Assembly (NCBI RefSeq): GCF_019654955.1 | Contig: NZ_BPEV01000020.1 | Location: forward strand, 44,661-108,660 | Reading direction: 5' to 3' | DNA: 64,000 nucleotides | From: Shewanella sp. KT0246 | Lineage (GTDB): Bacteria; Pseudomonadota; Gammaproteobacteria; Enterobacterales; Shewanellaceae | Notes under the pieces: model-generated | Told to the model about the DNA's origin: nothing | Database searches by the model: none | Seen by the model: the letters and a program-made list of their open reading frames with translations, nothing else | Made by a program: the position numbers and the translations under genes | Shown here: piece by piece, positions 37,846 through 46,912 of the stretch | How positions within the stretch are numbered: the stretch's first letter is position 1 | How the letters are laid out: the number at the start of each line of letters is the position of its first letter

Positions 37846-38361
37846 TTATTGGCTTAGGGTTAAATGCTGCCAAGCATCACCAGCCTCTAATCTTAATGAC
37901 TTCACCTGCTTTTCTCGTTCAACATTGATGTAGTTAAGTTGGCTAGGCCAAAGGTCTTGTAAGCTTTCCATTTTGATGTAGAAACTGCTCATAGTTTGAT
38001 GATTAATTTGAGTCTCTTGATAGACCCATAAATACTTACCTTCTACCTCAGTGCCAACAAAATTAAGTTCAATCACTTGTTGGTTATCATCAGCGATATG
38101 GAATTTACCTTGCACATAATAAGCAAAAGCTTCACGGCTCACAGGCTCTTTTAATAAATCGGCATGGCTATCGAAAAGGCGTTTAGCGGCATGCTCAGCA
38201 TCGTGTAAGTAAAAACGGTGTTGCACTTCTAAGTTACCAGTGCGCTCATTAAACAGCACATTGCTATAGCTCTCTTTTTGCTGATGCGCCCAACTATTAT
38301 CACTCATGCTCACGGCGGCAATAACTAACAAAAAAGTAATTACTTTGATAAGTGGTGACAT
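37846..38361 (-). CDS. DUF6702 exported protein
   Basis: A 171-residue protein with a signal peptide ending at NSWAHQ. The mature start SYSNVLFNERTGNLEVQHRFYLHDAEHAAKRLF is the pattern of DUF6702 proteins (YNxxTxxLEV...FxxDLE). Its ATG shares a base with the stop of the M1 peptidase gene (TAATG), so the two are translationally coupled and probably work together in the periplasm. Function unknown. Confidence 0.82.
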   Translation of the reverse strand: MSPLIKVITFLLVIAAVSMSDNSWAHQQKESYSNVLFNERTGNLEVQHRFYLHDAEHAAKRLFDSHADLLKEPVSREAFAYYVQGKFHIADDNQQVIELNFVGTEVEGKYLWVYQETQINHQTMSSFYIKMESLQDLWPSQLNYINVEREKQVKSLRLEAGDAWQHLTLSQ

Positions 38362-40817
38362 TATTTTTTATATTCCTTAGCTTCAGGTTCTTTCACTTCG
38401 GTGTTGATATCATGCATCACATCACGGCGATGTTTACCTTTACGTTTTTCGCTCTTATAAGCCTCAATACGTGATGGAATGATACGACGTGGATAATGGT
38501 TATTTTCGATATCTACATCGGCAGTTTCCCAACTTGGATCGACCTCAACAGAGACCAATTGCTGTGACTTTTCAGTGACAATCAATTTACTCACTTCCTT
38601 CGGTGAACGGCGCCAGATTTCTGCAGGCAACGTGAGTTTTTCAGTTGAGCCATCAGCGAAGGTCATTTCCAGTAATATTGGCATCACTAGACCACCTAGA
38701 TTTGAGAAATTCATAACATAATAGTTCTTGTCTTCTTCTAGTGCTCTGGCTAAGGCTTTACGTTCCCATGGCTTAAGTTTGGCGAGGGTTGACTGGTATT
38801 TATTACGTTCTTTATTGGTGACAGTAAAGCGATCGTTTTCATCATGAAAATCAGCTAAATCACCATTTAAATCAACCCAAGGTTTCATGCCTGCCTGTTG
38901 GTTTTTCTCAACGAATAACGAGATTGGCTTATCGGCTTCTTCTTGGCGTAAACGATCAAAGTCGATGTCAGGATCTTTGGTGTCTAAACGTAGTTGGTAG
39001 ACTTTATCTATGCTGATATCAACATGATCTGTGGTGTAAAACCAGCCACGGAAAAACCAATCTAAATCTACGCCTGAGGCTTCTTCCATGGTGCGGAAAA
39101 AGTCATAAGGCGTTGGGCGTTTATTTTCCCAGCGACGTGAATACTCTTGAAAAGCAAAGTCGAAAAGCTCACGACCTAATACCACTTCACGCAGAATATT
39201 GAGCGCTGCAGCAGGCTTAGTGTAGGCGTTAGGGCCGTATTTCAGAATGCTATCTGATTGCGTCATAATAGGCACTTGCACGTTGGACTTCATGTACTCG
39301 ATGATATCACTGGGTTCACGCCCCCAAGCTAAATCAGGATCCCACTCTTTACTAGCAACGCCGTCTAAAAAGCTGTTAAGACCTTCATCCATCCACGCCC
39401 ACTGACGTTCATCAGAGTTCACAATCATCGGGAAGTAGTTATGACCCACTTCGTGAATGACCACTCCTATTAAGAATTGCTTCTCAGATAATGTATAACT
39501 GCGGGTGCCATCTTCATGCCAAATGGTTCGTGGGCCATTAAAGCTTATCATTGGGTATTCCATGCCACCCACTGGGCCATTTACACTGATGGCCGATGGA
39601 TATGGATAGTCAAAGGTAAAGCGTGAATAGACTTCCATGGTATGGATAACAGATTCAGTGGAGTATTTCTCCCAAAGTTCGCCACCTTCTTTTGGATAAA
39701 AAGACATTGCCATGACTTCTGGCATCGTGTCGCCGCCTTGCTGGTAACCTTTGGCATCCCAAATAAATTTACGCGATGAAGCCCAAGCAAAGTCACGCAC
39801 ATTTTCGGCTTTAAAATGCCAGGTTTTTTGGCCTGATTGCGTGCTTGACTCATTTTTTAATGCCTCGTTAGTCGAGACAATAAATATTGGGCGTTTGGCG
39901 TCTTTTGCTTCTTCTAAGCGCTTGCGCTGAGTTTTGCTCAATACCTTTTTCGGGTTTTGTAATACACCCGTTGCAGCAACAATATGGTCTGTTGGTACGG
40001 TCATTTTTACATCGTAATTACCAAATTCTAAGGTGAATTCACCGCGACCTAAAAACTCCTTATTATGCCAAGCTTCATAATCTGAGTAGGAAGATACTCG
40101 AGGGAACCACTGGGCTAACAGGAAAATATCGTTGCCGCCTTTTCGTTTATCATCAGGAAAATGCTCATAACCTGAACGTGCGCCTACAGCGTCTTCTTCC
40201 AAGATATTAAAGGCGAAATCAATGTTCACTTTAGTGGTTTGATTTGGCTTAAGCGGTTGAGGTAAATCAATGCGCATTTGCGCGCCATTAATAACGTATT
40301 TAAGTGCTTTACCTTTAGCGTCAGTGATATTAGATAACTGATAACCTAGTTCGACATCTTGCATAAACTGCTGACGACGTAGGGTAGATAAATTGATTTT
40401 AGCTGGGGCTTTGTCTTGGGCTTTTGCTGAGGCGCTGGCGTTATTGCCAAGCCCTGAAAAAGTACTGCTGCGCTCGGCAATAGAATCTGGACTAAAACGA
40501 TTTTGCTCTAACTGCAGCCATAAATATTTAAGGGTATAAGGCGAATTGTTATGGTAAGTAATCGTTTCGCTACCCGCAATGCGGCGTTTAGTTTCATCTA
40601 ACGCAACATCGATTTTGTAATCGACTTGCTGTTGCCAGTAATCCTTGCCGGGTTCACCAGCAGCGTTACGATAATCATTGGGCGTCGGATGGCTTTCTTC
40701 TAATTGACGAAACTTATCTTCGAAGTCACCTTTAGTCTGCTCAATGGGGGAGGCATTTACCCAAGGTAAACACAGTAGGCTCAATACTAGCGCGATAGCC
40801 TGAGGATAAAATTTCAT
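38361..40817 (-). CDS. Exported M1-family zinc metallopeptidase
   Basis: An 818-residue protein with a signal peptide ending near VNASP. The gluzincin motif HEVGH lies at residues 455-459, followed by the third ligand Glu478 in WMDEGLNSF, the M1 spacing. The exopeptidase motif appears as GPVGGMEYP instead of GAMEN, common in bacterial M1 relatives with relaxed N-terminal recognition. ATG 40817, with GGAG just upstream, gives the signal peptide; the frame is open to an upstream ATG at 40862 that does not. The C-terminal third is beta-rich with a charged tail (GKHRRDVMHD). Confidence 0.9.
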   Translation of the reverse strand: MKFYPQAIALVLSLLCLPWVNASPIEQTKGDFEDKFRQLEESHPTPNDYRNAAGEPGKDYWQQQVDYKIDVALDETKRRIAGSETITYHNNSPYTLKYLWLQLEQNRFSPDSIAERSSTFSGLGNNASASAKAQDKAPAKINLSTLRRQQFMQDVELGYQLSNITDAKGKALKYVINGAQMRIDLPQPLKPNQTTKVNIDFAFNILEEDAVGARSGYEHFPDDKRKGGNDIFLLAQWFPRVSSYSDYEAWHNKEFLGRGEFTLEFGNYDVKMTVPTDHIVAATGVLQNPKKVLSKTQRKRLEEAKDAKRPIFIVSTNEALKNESSTQSGQKTWHFKAENVRDFAWASSRKFIWDAKGYQQGGDTMPEVMAMSFYPKEGGELWEKYSTESVIHTMEVYSRFTFDYPYPSAISVNGPVGGMEYPMISFNGPRTIWHEDGTRSYTLSEKQFLIGVVIHEVGHNYFPMIVNSDERQWAWMDEGLNSFLDGVASKEWDPDLAWGREPSDIIEYMKSNVQVPIMTQSDSILKYGPNAYTKPAAALNILREVVLGRELFDFAFQEYSRRWENKRPTPYDFFRTMEEASGVDLDWFFRGWFYTTDHVDISIDKVYQLRLDTKDPDIDFDRLRQEEADKPISLFVEKNQQAGMKPWVDLNGDLADFHDENDRFTVTNKERNKYQSTLAKLKPWERKALARALEEDKNYYVMNFSNLGGLVMPILLEMTFADGSTEKLTLPAEIWRRSPKEVSKLIVTEKSQQLVSVEVDPSWETADVDIENNHYPRRIIPSRIEAYKSEKRKGKHRRDVMHDINTEVKEPEAKEYKK

Positions 40818-41264
40818 GCTTACTCCAAAGTGGTCACTTGATTTACACCATGAGTGCCACATATTTTTGTATTTTTATTAAAGCGATGGGCAAATAGCTG
40901 TGTACGATGGGGTTAATCGCAACGTTTAACTTTAACGAAAGACTATTATGCTTAGTAACTTGTATTTAATGGCTTGTGCTTAGTTATTTATGAATAGTGA
41001 ATTAGAGGCTTTAGGCCGAAATGGGATTGTACACTTAGGAATAACAAATGTGTCAAAAGTACACATTTTGTAACTTTTTTTGGTGGGGTAGGTTAAATTT
41101 GCAGTTAATATCAGTAATAGCTAAATAAAATGGCAAGATTTACTGAACAATATTTAAATTAAATTGATAATAAACATTGGTTTAAATTTGACTATTGAAG
41201 CTGGTAAGCTTATTCGACTAATTAAGCTTGAGTGTTGCTTCTGCACTAAAAATCCATCATGTTG
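40818..41264. other. Intergenic region between M1 peptidase and binding-protein genes
   Basis: 447 bp without a credible gene. It has an inverted repeat at 41046-41068 and a weaker one at 41206-41229 (AAGCTTA / TAAGCTT, 10-nt spacer). The latter lies 35 bp after the binding-protein stop and may help end that transcript, although it lacks a T run. Confidence 0.55.
41046..41068. repeat. Inverted repeat AAATGTGT-N7-ACACATTT
   Basis: A perfect 8-bp inverted repeat with a 7-nt spacer, 229 bp upstream of the M1 peptidase start. It has the size and symmetry of an operator for a dimeric regulator. The T tract 7 bp after it on the plus strand makes a weak terminator the alternative. Confidence 0.5.
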
Positions 41265-42050
41265 TCATAATGGTGTGTCGTCGGTTTGTTCTATGTTGTA
41301 TTTATCCAAAATCTGTTGAAATTCGCCAGTTTGCTTTAGCTTTTGTAAGCCGTTAGCGAACATTTTTGCCGCTTGGGTATTTGTTTGACTAAAGCCAACG
41401 TATAAAGGCAGTGGTTTACCAAAGCTACCTGCATATTTAATTTTATCATCAATTTGCATTTTTTTAGCAGTGTCTTCAATAACGATCTTATTGCCTATCA
41501 TGATATGAAAACGACCTTTAATAAGGCGTTTAAGGTTCATCGATAGTGGTTGGTTACCAGTAGCAAAATAGAATCGGTTTGAATGAGCAATTTTTTCATT
41601 TAATTTTTCACCATAGTCATAGCCTCGAATTATTCCCACTTGAACCGTGTCTAAATCATCAAGCTGACTAAATTTCCAAGCAAAACCTGAAGTTGTGTAA
41701 AAATCTTTGCTGGCGTACCCAATGATAATGTCATCGGTGAATAAGTTATATTGTGAAACATGCTCTGGAGTAATCGCTAATATGGCATCAATATGACTTT
41801 GTTGAACCTCTTTTAATGCACGATTAAAAGGGACTGAGATAAAGTGAACGGGTTGATCCATTTCGGCAAACGCGCGTTGGGTCAACTCTGTGACATAGCC
41901 TGTTTGGCCTTCGCAGACATAAGGGCACCAAATGTCGGAAGCAATGAGTAAAGGCTTAGCAGAAATAGAAGACGATGTTAGGCAGCTAATGCAAAACAAT
42001 AATGCAGTGCGATAGGATAGAACTTTGGCTAATGCTGTTTTTAGTGTCAT
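41265..42050 (-). CDS. Periplasmic solute-binding protein (SBP_bac_3 type), no transporter nearby
   Basis: A 261-residue exported protein. The signal peptide ends near SSISAKP. The mature part starts LLIASDIWCPYVCEGQTGYVTEL and follows the family-3 binding fold (VHFISVPFNRALKEVQQSHIDAILAI, then TVQVGIIRGYDYGE). ATG 42050 is chosen because it yields the signal peptide; the frame extends to an ATG at 42164 with no ribosome binding site. There are no ABC permease or ATPase genes next to it, so it may be an orphan sensor or a partner of a distant transporter. The ligand is unknown. Confidence 0.8.
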   Translation of the reverse strand: MTLKTALAKVLSYRTALLFCISCLTSSSISAKPLLIASDIWCPYVCEGQTGYVTELTQRAFAEMDQPVHFISVPFNRALKEVQQSHIDAILAITPEHVSQYNLFTDDIIIGYASKDFYTTSGFAWKFSQLDDLDTVQVGIIRGYDYGEKLNEKIAHSNRFYFATGNQPLSMNLKRLIKGRFHIMIGNKIVIEDTAKKMQIDDKIKYAGSFGKPLPLYVGFSQTNTQAAKMFANGLQKLKQTGEFQQILDKYNIEQTDDTPL

Positions 42051-42369
42051 TTTCACAATGATATTAATTCCAGATAGTCTTAGTCGTTTGGCTAAAAGCG
42101 CTATAGATGCGTTAATTTCTGACCATAATGAAAATGCTTTTTTAAAGTATTTGTTCGGCAACATTAATCATAATGATACATATAGTACCTTATATCGACA
42201 CTATATAAGATAAAGTTTAATTATTATTACCTTTATATGCCAACTAGATACAAAAGTATCTACCAATTAGGTGGCTTTGCATCCAAGTTATTCAATACAG
42301 TGCTGATGAGAATTGCAGTCATTGCAGGCCAAGTTCAACAATAAATGACACCTCAAAAAGGATTTTTAA
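42051..42369. other. Divergent promoter region, binding protein / quinone oxidoreductase
   Basis: 319 bp without a gene (or 205 bp if the longer binding-protein start is used). It contains two small perfect inverted repeats: CTTATAT-N7-ATATAAG at 42189-42209 and AGATAC-AAAA-GTATCT at 42246-42261. Both are candidate operators. Confidence 0.5.
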
Positions 42370-43350
42370 ATGAAACACGTGACATTCGAAACAACAGGAA
42401 GTGCCGAGGTGATGTCTTTTAGTCATAGTGAACTTGGGCCATTAATCCAAGGGCAGGTGTTGATAAAGGTGCATGCTGCTGGGGTAAATGGCCCAGATCT
42501 TAAACAGCGAGAAGGAGCTTATCCTGCACCCAAAGGAGCAAGTAGTATCCTAGGCTTAGAAGTCGCTGGTGAAATCATTGCGGTGGCCGATGGTGTAACT
42601 CAATGGTGCATTGGCGATAAGGTGTGTGCGTTAGTGCCTGGGGGAGGATATGCCGAACAAGTTGTGACAGACGCTAGTCATTGTTTGCCGATCCCAAAAG
42701 GTTACAGTTTTGAACAAGCGGCAGCTTTACCCGAAACCTGTTTTACCGTTTGGGGCAATATGGTGGTGAGAGCAGAGTTAGTCGCTGGTGAAAGCGTACT
42801 TATTCATGGCGGATCTGGTGGTATTGGCACAACAGCGATTCAAATGGCCAGTGCACTAGGCGCAAAAGTGTTTGCGACTTCGGGCTCCGATGAAAAGTGT
42901 CACTATTGTCTTGAGCAAGGGGCAACACTTGCTGTTAATTATCATCAACATGATTTTGTGCAGCCAATACTTGATGCCACTGAAGGTAAAGGCGTTAATG
43001 TTGTATTTGATATTGCTGGTGGTGATTTCGTTAACCGTAACCTTAAAGTGGTCGCTATGGATGGGCGCATGGTGTCGGTCGCGATGCAGCGAGGGATGAA
43101 AGCGGAAGTGGATATTTTTAGGCTAATGGCCAAGCGTATTCGCTGGACGGGCTCAACCCTAAGGCCACAAAGTATTGAAGCTAAAGCGGAAATCGCCAAA
43201 GGGCTAAAACAGCATATATGGCCTTTATTGGATAGTGGCAGAATGAATATTAAAGTCGATAAAGTCTTTGCTTTTAAAGATGTTATTTCAGCTCATCAAT
43301 ATATGGAATCAGGGCAGCATCAAGGTAAAATTGTATTAAAACTAATTTAG
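42370..43350 (+). CDS. Zinc-type dehydrogenase, NAD(P)H quinone oxidoreductase (PIG3 family)
   Basis: A 326-residue medium-chain dehydrogenase of the quinone oxidoreductase/PIG3 branch. It has VLIKVHAAGVNGPDLKQREG, YPAPKGASSILGLEVAGEI, ALVPGGGYAEQV and the NADPH loop VLIHGGSGGIGTTAIQMA. It lacks the zinc ligands of alcohol dehydrogenases, as expected. It should reduce quinones or reactive carbonyls in the cytoplasm. AAAAGGA precedes the ATG by 8 nt. It is divergent from the binding-protein gene and monocistronic. Confidence 0.92.
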   Translation: MKHVTFETTGSAEVMSFSHSELGPLIQGQVLIKVHAAGVNGPDLKQREGAYPAPKGASSILGLEVAGEIIAVADGVTQWCIGDKVCALVPGGGYAEQVVTDASHCLPIPKGYSFEQAAALPETCFTVWGNMVVRAELVAGESVLIHGGSGGIGTTAIQMASALGAKVFATSGSDEKCHYCLEQGATLAVNYHQHDFVQPILDATEGKGVNVVFDIAGGDFVNRNLKVVAMDGRMVSVAMQRGMKAEVDIFRLMAKRIRWTGSTLRPQSIEAKAEIAKGLKQHIWPLLDSGRMNIKVDKVFAFKDVISAHQYMESGQHQGKIVLKLI

Positions 43351-43849
43351 GGCTAATTTCCCCCTAGTTTTAGTCCAATTCTTAGCTCTATTCTTATCCT
43401 GGTTCTAGCGGATTAGCCCTAATCCGTTATGGCAATTATCAAATGCTCTATTGACTAAGTTATCAAGTGATCTATCTAGTTAATTATTAAATTGTCGATT
43501 AGCTTAGTGTTCAAATTGTGCTGATAACTAGTCATCAAATACCCTACTGATTTGGACATCATTTTATCCAATATAATGATTTTGCATGATTATCTTTTTT
43601 ATTCACTCAATTGACGATTTTTGAAACAGTATTTTTTGAATTATCGACTTGAAGGCTGCAATTTTTCAACTAAATTTGAATTTTAAATGTTTGGTTGTTT
43701 TTTGAACGATAGAGTGTTGGAACGTCAGCTTGAAAAGCTCGATTTAAAAAAGACATATCAACTTCAAAATATCAAAAAGTTCATAAAACAATGATTGATT
43801 TTTAGAGAACTTTTTGATTAATTATCCCCATTAATCATGCGTTAGCAGT
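43351..43849. other. Long AT-rich leader region of the gene at 43850
   Basis: 499 bp without a credible gene. On the left, CGGATTAG / CTAATCCG (43409-43426) is a hairpin that may end the oxidoreductase transcript. On the right are two overlapping inverted repeats just before the next start codon. Base composition is strongly AT-rich throughout. Confidence 0.6.
43771..43837 (+). promoter_or_regulatory. Two overlapping, mutually exclusive hairpins before gene 43850
   Basis: Hairpin 1 is a perfect 12-bp repeat, ATCAAAAAGTTC (43771-43782) with GAACTTTTTGAT (43807-43818). Hairpin 2 is a perfect 8-bp repeat, TGATTAAT (43815-43822) with ATTAATCA (43830-43837) around TATCCCC. They share bases 43815-43818, so only one can form fully. 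The start codon follows 12 nt later. Confidence 0.55.
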
Positions 43850-44362
43850 ATGGTTTATAAATTAAACGGTGTGCTTGAAAATAGCGCATTTTCAAAGGTA
43901 TGTGTTGATTTAAGGGCGTTAGCATATATGTATAACACAGCAAAAAAACAAGTTTGGTTTGGTGAGCTTCGCACATCGAGAGGCACTTCTATTGTTATTC
44001 ATGATAATGAATTGCCAGAGGCGTCACCTGGACGAATATATTTATTCAATGTAAATAGAAACACCATTGGTGAATACGTTGAAGATATCGTTAAAGTTAA
44101 CCTTCACGAACTTGATTCTGCACAACTAGAAACGGCAAAAGCTGAGCATGACGTTGCGTGGCTTGCAGCAAGAGCTGAGTTTATGGCAAAGCATGAAGCG
44201 CACATTGAACTGTCTTCGGTGCCGGACTCTGCGCCAGTAACAAAAAGTAAAGCGCCAGTGGTGACAGACGAACCCATGGATGATGTCCTGGACGCAGATG
44301 ACGATATGGAATTTGAAGATACTGGCTTTGAAGCGAGTATGAATGACGATAATGACGACTAA
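43850..44362 (+). CDS. Unknown acidic cytoplasmic protein
   Basis: A 170-residue protein that I do not recognise. Residues 1-90 look like a compact alpha/beta domain (KQVWFGELRTSRGTSIVIHD; GRIYLFNVNRNTIGEYVEDI). Residues 90-120 are helical and Ala/Glu/His-rich. The last 50 residues are an acidic tail (DDVLDADDDMEFED; SMNDDNDD). No signal peptide or TM is seen. There is no clear ribosome binding site before the ATG; the preceding 80 bp carry two competing hairpins. It is monocistronic, with a terminator shared with galM. Confidence 0.72.
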   Translation: MVYKLNGVLENSAFSKVCVDLRALAYMYNTAKKQVWFGELRTSRGTSIVIHDNELPEASPGRIYLFNVNRNTIGEYVEDIVKVNLHELDSAQLETAKAEHDVAWLAARAEFMAKHEAHIELSSVPDSAPVTKSKAPVVTDEPMDDVLDADDDMEFEDTGFEASMNDDNDD

Positions 44363-44406
44363 GGTTATTATTGAGAACTAGCAATAAATACTTGCTAATA
44401 AGGCAT

Positions 44407-44443
44407 AAAAAATGGCGCTAACCTATTTGGGAGCGCCATTTTT
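44407..44443. terminator. Bidirectional terminator
   Basis: AAAATGGCGCT / AGCGCCATTTT stem with a 12-nt loop and flanking A and T runs, between gene 43850 and convergent galM. Confidence 0.88.
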
Positions 44444-44500
44444 ATTGCGAATTTATCTTGTTCTTAAGCCTAGATAATCAACGCTAAAGCTCCACTAACG

Positions 44501-45535
44501 CTATAATGTACCAAACTCGTAGCGACTAACGTGGCGATACGTCCCGCCTGCAGGTATCCAAGCGTTGCCGAGCAAGGCTGGCTGATTAGGCGAGTCTGGT
44601 AGCATTTGTGGTTCAATACACACTGCTTGATGTGATTGATATACTTCGCCATTAAAGCCTATAGCACCTTCAAGAAAGTTCGCACCGTAAACTTGTACGC
44701 CAGGTTGGTTGGTATAAATTGTCATTGTACGACCGCTTAATGGGCTTGAAAGGCAGCCAAATCGCACGAGATTGTCTGGAGTAGTTTGCAATACATAGCA
44801 ATGATCAAAACCGTTTGTGGCGGTTAATGCTCCGCGCTCAGTTTGCACAGAAAATGAGGTTGTTTGGGATAAGTCTAAATCACTGCCTGTCACTGAGTTA
44901 ATGGCTATAGGTACGCCGACATCATTCATTGGTAAATACTGCGGCGCTTCCACTTGGATCTGATGCTGAGTATTCGTTTTACTGCTTGCGCCTTCTAAAT
45001 TGAAATAGCTATGCTGGGTTAAGCTAATTGGACAGGCCTTATCAACTGTGGCTTCTATTTCAATCAGTAAGTTATTACCCTCTAAACGATAATCAAGCTG
45101 CACCGCACAATTACCCGGAAAGCCCATTTCACCGTCAGGGCTAGTCGCTGTTAATCGAACGCCATCTTCAAGGGGCTGCATTTGCCACTGCTTTAAATGA
45201 AAGCCATCAGCGCCGCCGTGTAGGCAGTTAGTTGCTTGGTTAACATCTAATTGGTATTCAGTGCCTTGGTAACTCATTTTACCGTTAGCGATACGATTAG
45301 AATATCGACCAGCAATAGCGCCTAAATAAGCTTGCTGGGCAAGGTAGTCAGCAACGCTATCACAGCCTAAAACGATATTTTGGTGTTCACCGTGCTTATC
45401 TGCGGTGGATAATTTGCGGATAATGCCGCCAAGACTTAATACTTCAACAGCCACTTTGCCGTTATCTAATCGAATCCGTTCAATTTGACCACCGCGTGGA
45501 TCTTGCCATGGCTTAAGGGCTGTGATTTGAATCAT
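44501..45535 (-). CDS. galM: Aldose 1-epimerase (mutarotase)
   Basis: A 344-residue GalM. Seen are GRYSNRIANGKM, NCLHGGADGFHLKQW with the first active-site His, SLTQHSYFNLEG with the second His, and VCIEPQMLPDSPNQ with the catalytic Glu. It interconverts alpha and beta anomers of galactose and other aldoses. It follows galK by 65 bp on the same strand, so the two likely form an operon; galT and galE are not in the window. All catalytic residues look intact, unlike its neighbour galK. Confidence 0.94.
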   Translation of the reverse strand: MIQITALKPWQDPRGGQIERIRLDNGKVAVEVLSLGGIIRKLSTADKHGEHQNIVLGCDSVADYLAQQAYLGAIAGRYSNRIANGKMSYQGTEYQLDVNQATNCLHGGADGFHLKQWQMQPLEDGVRLTATSPDGEMGFPGNCAVQLDYRLEGNNLLIEIEATVDKACPISLTQHSYFNLEGASSKTNTQHQIQVEAPQYLPMNDVGVPIAINSVTGSDLDLSQTTSFSVQTERGALTATNGFDHCYVLQTTPDNLVRFGCLSSPLSGRTMTIYTNQPGVQVYGANFLEGAIGFNGEVYQSHQAVCIEPQMLPDSPNQPALLGNAWIPAGGTYRHVSRYEFGTL

Positions 45536-45600
45536 TAATGTCTCTTCCTGATGAGAGTAAGTTAATTGTATTGAGTATTAAAAGCCGGAACTCTCAAAGC

Positions 45601-46743
45601 TCAGTCTATTCTTCCTGCACCGTTACTGGCTGAGCATAAGTAAATAATCGCTTCAATTGCCGTCGCTTTAAGGTATTTATCCTCAATGGCATTAACCACG
45701 GCATCAGTAAGTTCATGATCGATCAATGCCACAACACAGCCATCACTCATACGAACGCCGCCTCGGGTGCCAATTACCTGCTTGATAATGCTGACTAAGA
45801 TGTCGATTTCTGCAGTCGAAATATCAAAGTCTGTTTTCATCGACTCGTGAGATTGTGCCATTAATTGACTAAAGCGAGTAATGTCGTTTTGCTCAAGTGC
45901 TCTTGCTGCATTCACTGTGCGTTGGTTTTCACTTAACACATGTCTTGCACGAGCAAAAAGTTCATCACCTAGGGCGTCTTTTTCACGGTTTAGTTGTACT
46001 AAACTGACTTCACGTAAAGACTCGACTGCCAATAAATCATTGATTTCAGCACATTGTTGCTTACGCTTATCAAAACGTTCAATCAGGCTTTGGCGATCAA
46101 TATTAGGATCAACGATCAATAAGCTGAGGTTTTCAGGGATCGAAACAGGCTCACTATCGAGTTCTAAACAGTCAATCAATAAAGCGTGATCGGCTTCTGC
46201 CAAGGCGCTAATGATTTGATCCATAATTCCTGATTCTGTTTTGACGAAACGATGTTCGCCGCGCTGAGCAATTTGTGCAATTGCCAGTGGAGACAAGTGC
46301 AGTTGACTGGCATAGCTAATTGCAGTGCCAAATGCCACTTCTAATGCAGCAGAAGATGACATGCCAGCGCCTAAAGGCACATTGCCTACAATCGCGAGAT
46401 CAAGGCCTTTAGCTTTAAGGCCTGATTGAAACATTGACGCGGTAAATCCTTTTAAATACTTGCCCCAGCTGCTTTGATCTTTGGTTGATCTTTCTTCACC
46501 AAACTTCCACTGTTCAATTTGACCTGGAAAAGCATCAGTAACAGCTCTGAAAGTATTATCGCTACGTTCCTTAACCGCGATAACAGTGTGAAAATTGATT
46601 GCAGCGGGTAAAACGAATCCTTCGTTATAATCCGTGTGTTCGCCAATAATATTGACGCGACCTGGTGCTTGATACAGGTCGTCAGCCGTAGTGCCAAATG
46701 TTTGCACGAACAACTTCATGGCTTTTTGAGCAGGATTAGACAT
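45601..46743 (-). CDS. galK: Galactokinase homolog lacking GHMP motif 3
   Basis: A 380-residue GHMP kinase, clearly GalK by PGRVNIIGEHTDYNEGFVLP (residues 27-46), phosphate loop NVPLGAGMSSSAALE (121-135) and SGIMDQIISAL (171-181, catalytic Asp). However, motif 3, normally VRMTGGGFGGCxVAL, reads VRMSDGCVVAL (330-340): about four residues of the glycine loop are missing. The galactose-contact EYN of SEYNxRR is replaced by ERFDKRK (222-228), and the usual DCRSL by DCLEL. The frame is otherwise intact and full length. It may be inactive or have a changed substrate. A CRP-like site lies about 170 bp upstream. Confidence 0.88.
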   Translation of the reverse strand: MSNPAQKAMKLFVQTFGTTADDLYQAPGRVNIIGEHTDYNEGFVLPAAINFHTVIAVKERSDNTFRAVTDAFPGQIEQWKFGEERSTKDQSSWGKYLKGFTASMFQSGLKAKGLDLAIVGNVPLGAGMSSSAALEVAFGTAISYASQLHLSPLAIAQIAQRGEHRFVKTESGIMDQIISALAEADHALLIDCLELDSEPVSIPENLSLLIVDPNIDRQSLIERFDKRKQQCAEINDLLAVESLREVSLVQLNREKDALGDELFARARHVLSENQRTVNAARALEQNDITRFSQLMAQSHESMKTDFDISTAEIDILVSIIKQVIGTRGGVRMSDGCVVALIDHELTDAVVNAIEDKYLKATAIEAIIYLCSASNGAGRID

Positions 46744-46912
46744 ACAGTTACAGTTCCAAAGAATGCCGAGTTACGTAATAGCTACGTACTTAGTTACTTA
46801 TCTGAGTGACTTATATTGGTTATTTATATTAGTTGCTTACTAAATTTCTTATATCGTACTGACTTACTTAACTTTAAATTTAGCTGAAAGTGAGTTAATT
46901 GCGCGATAGATA

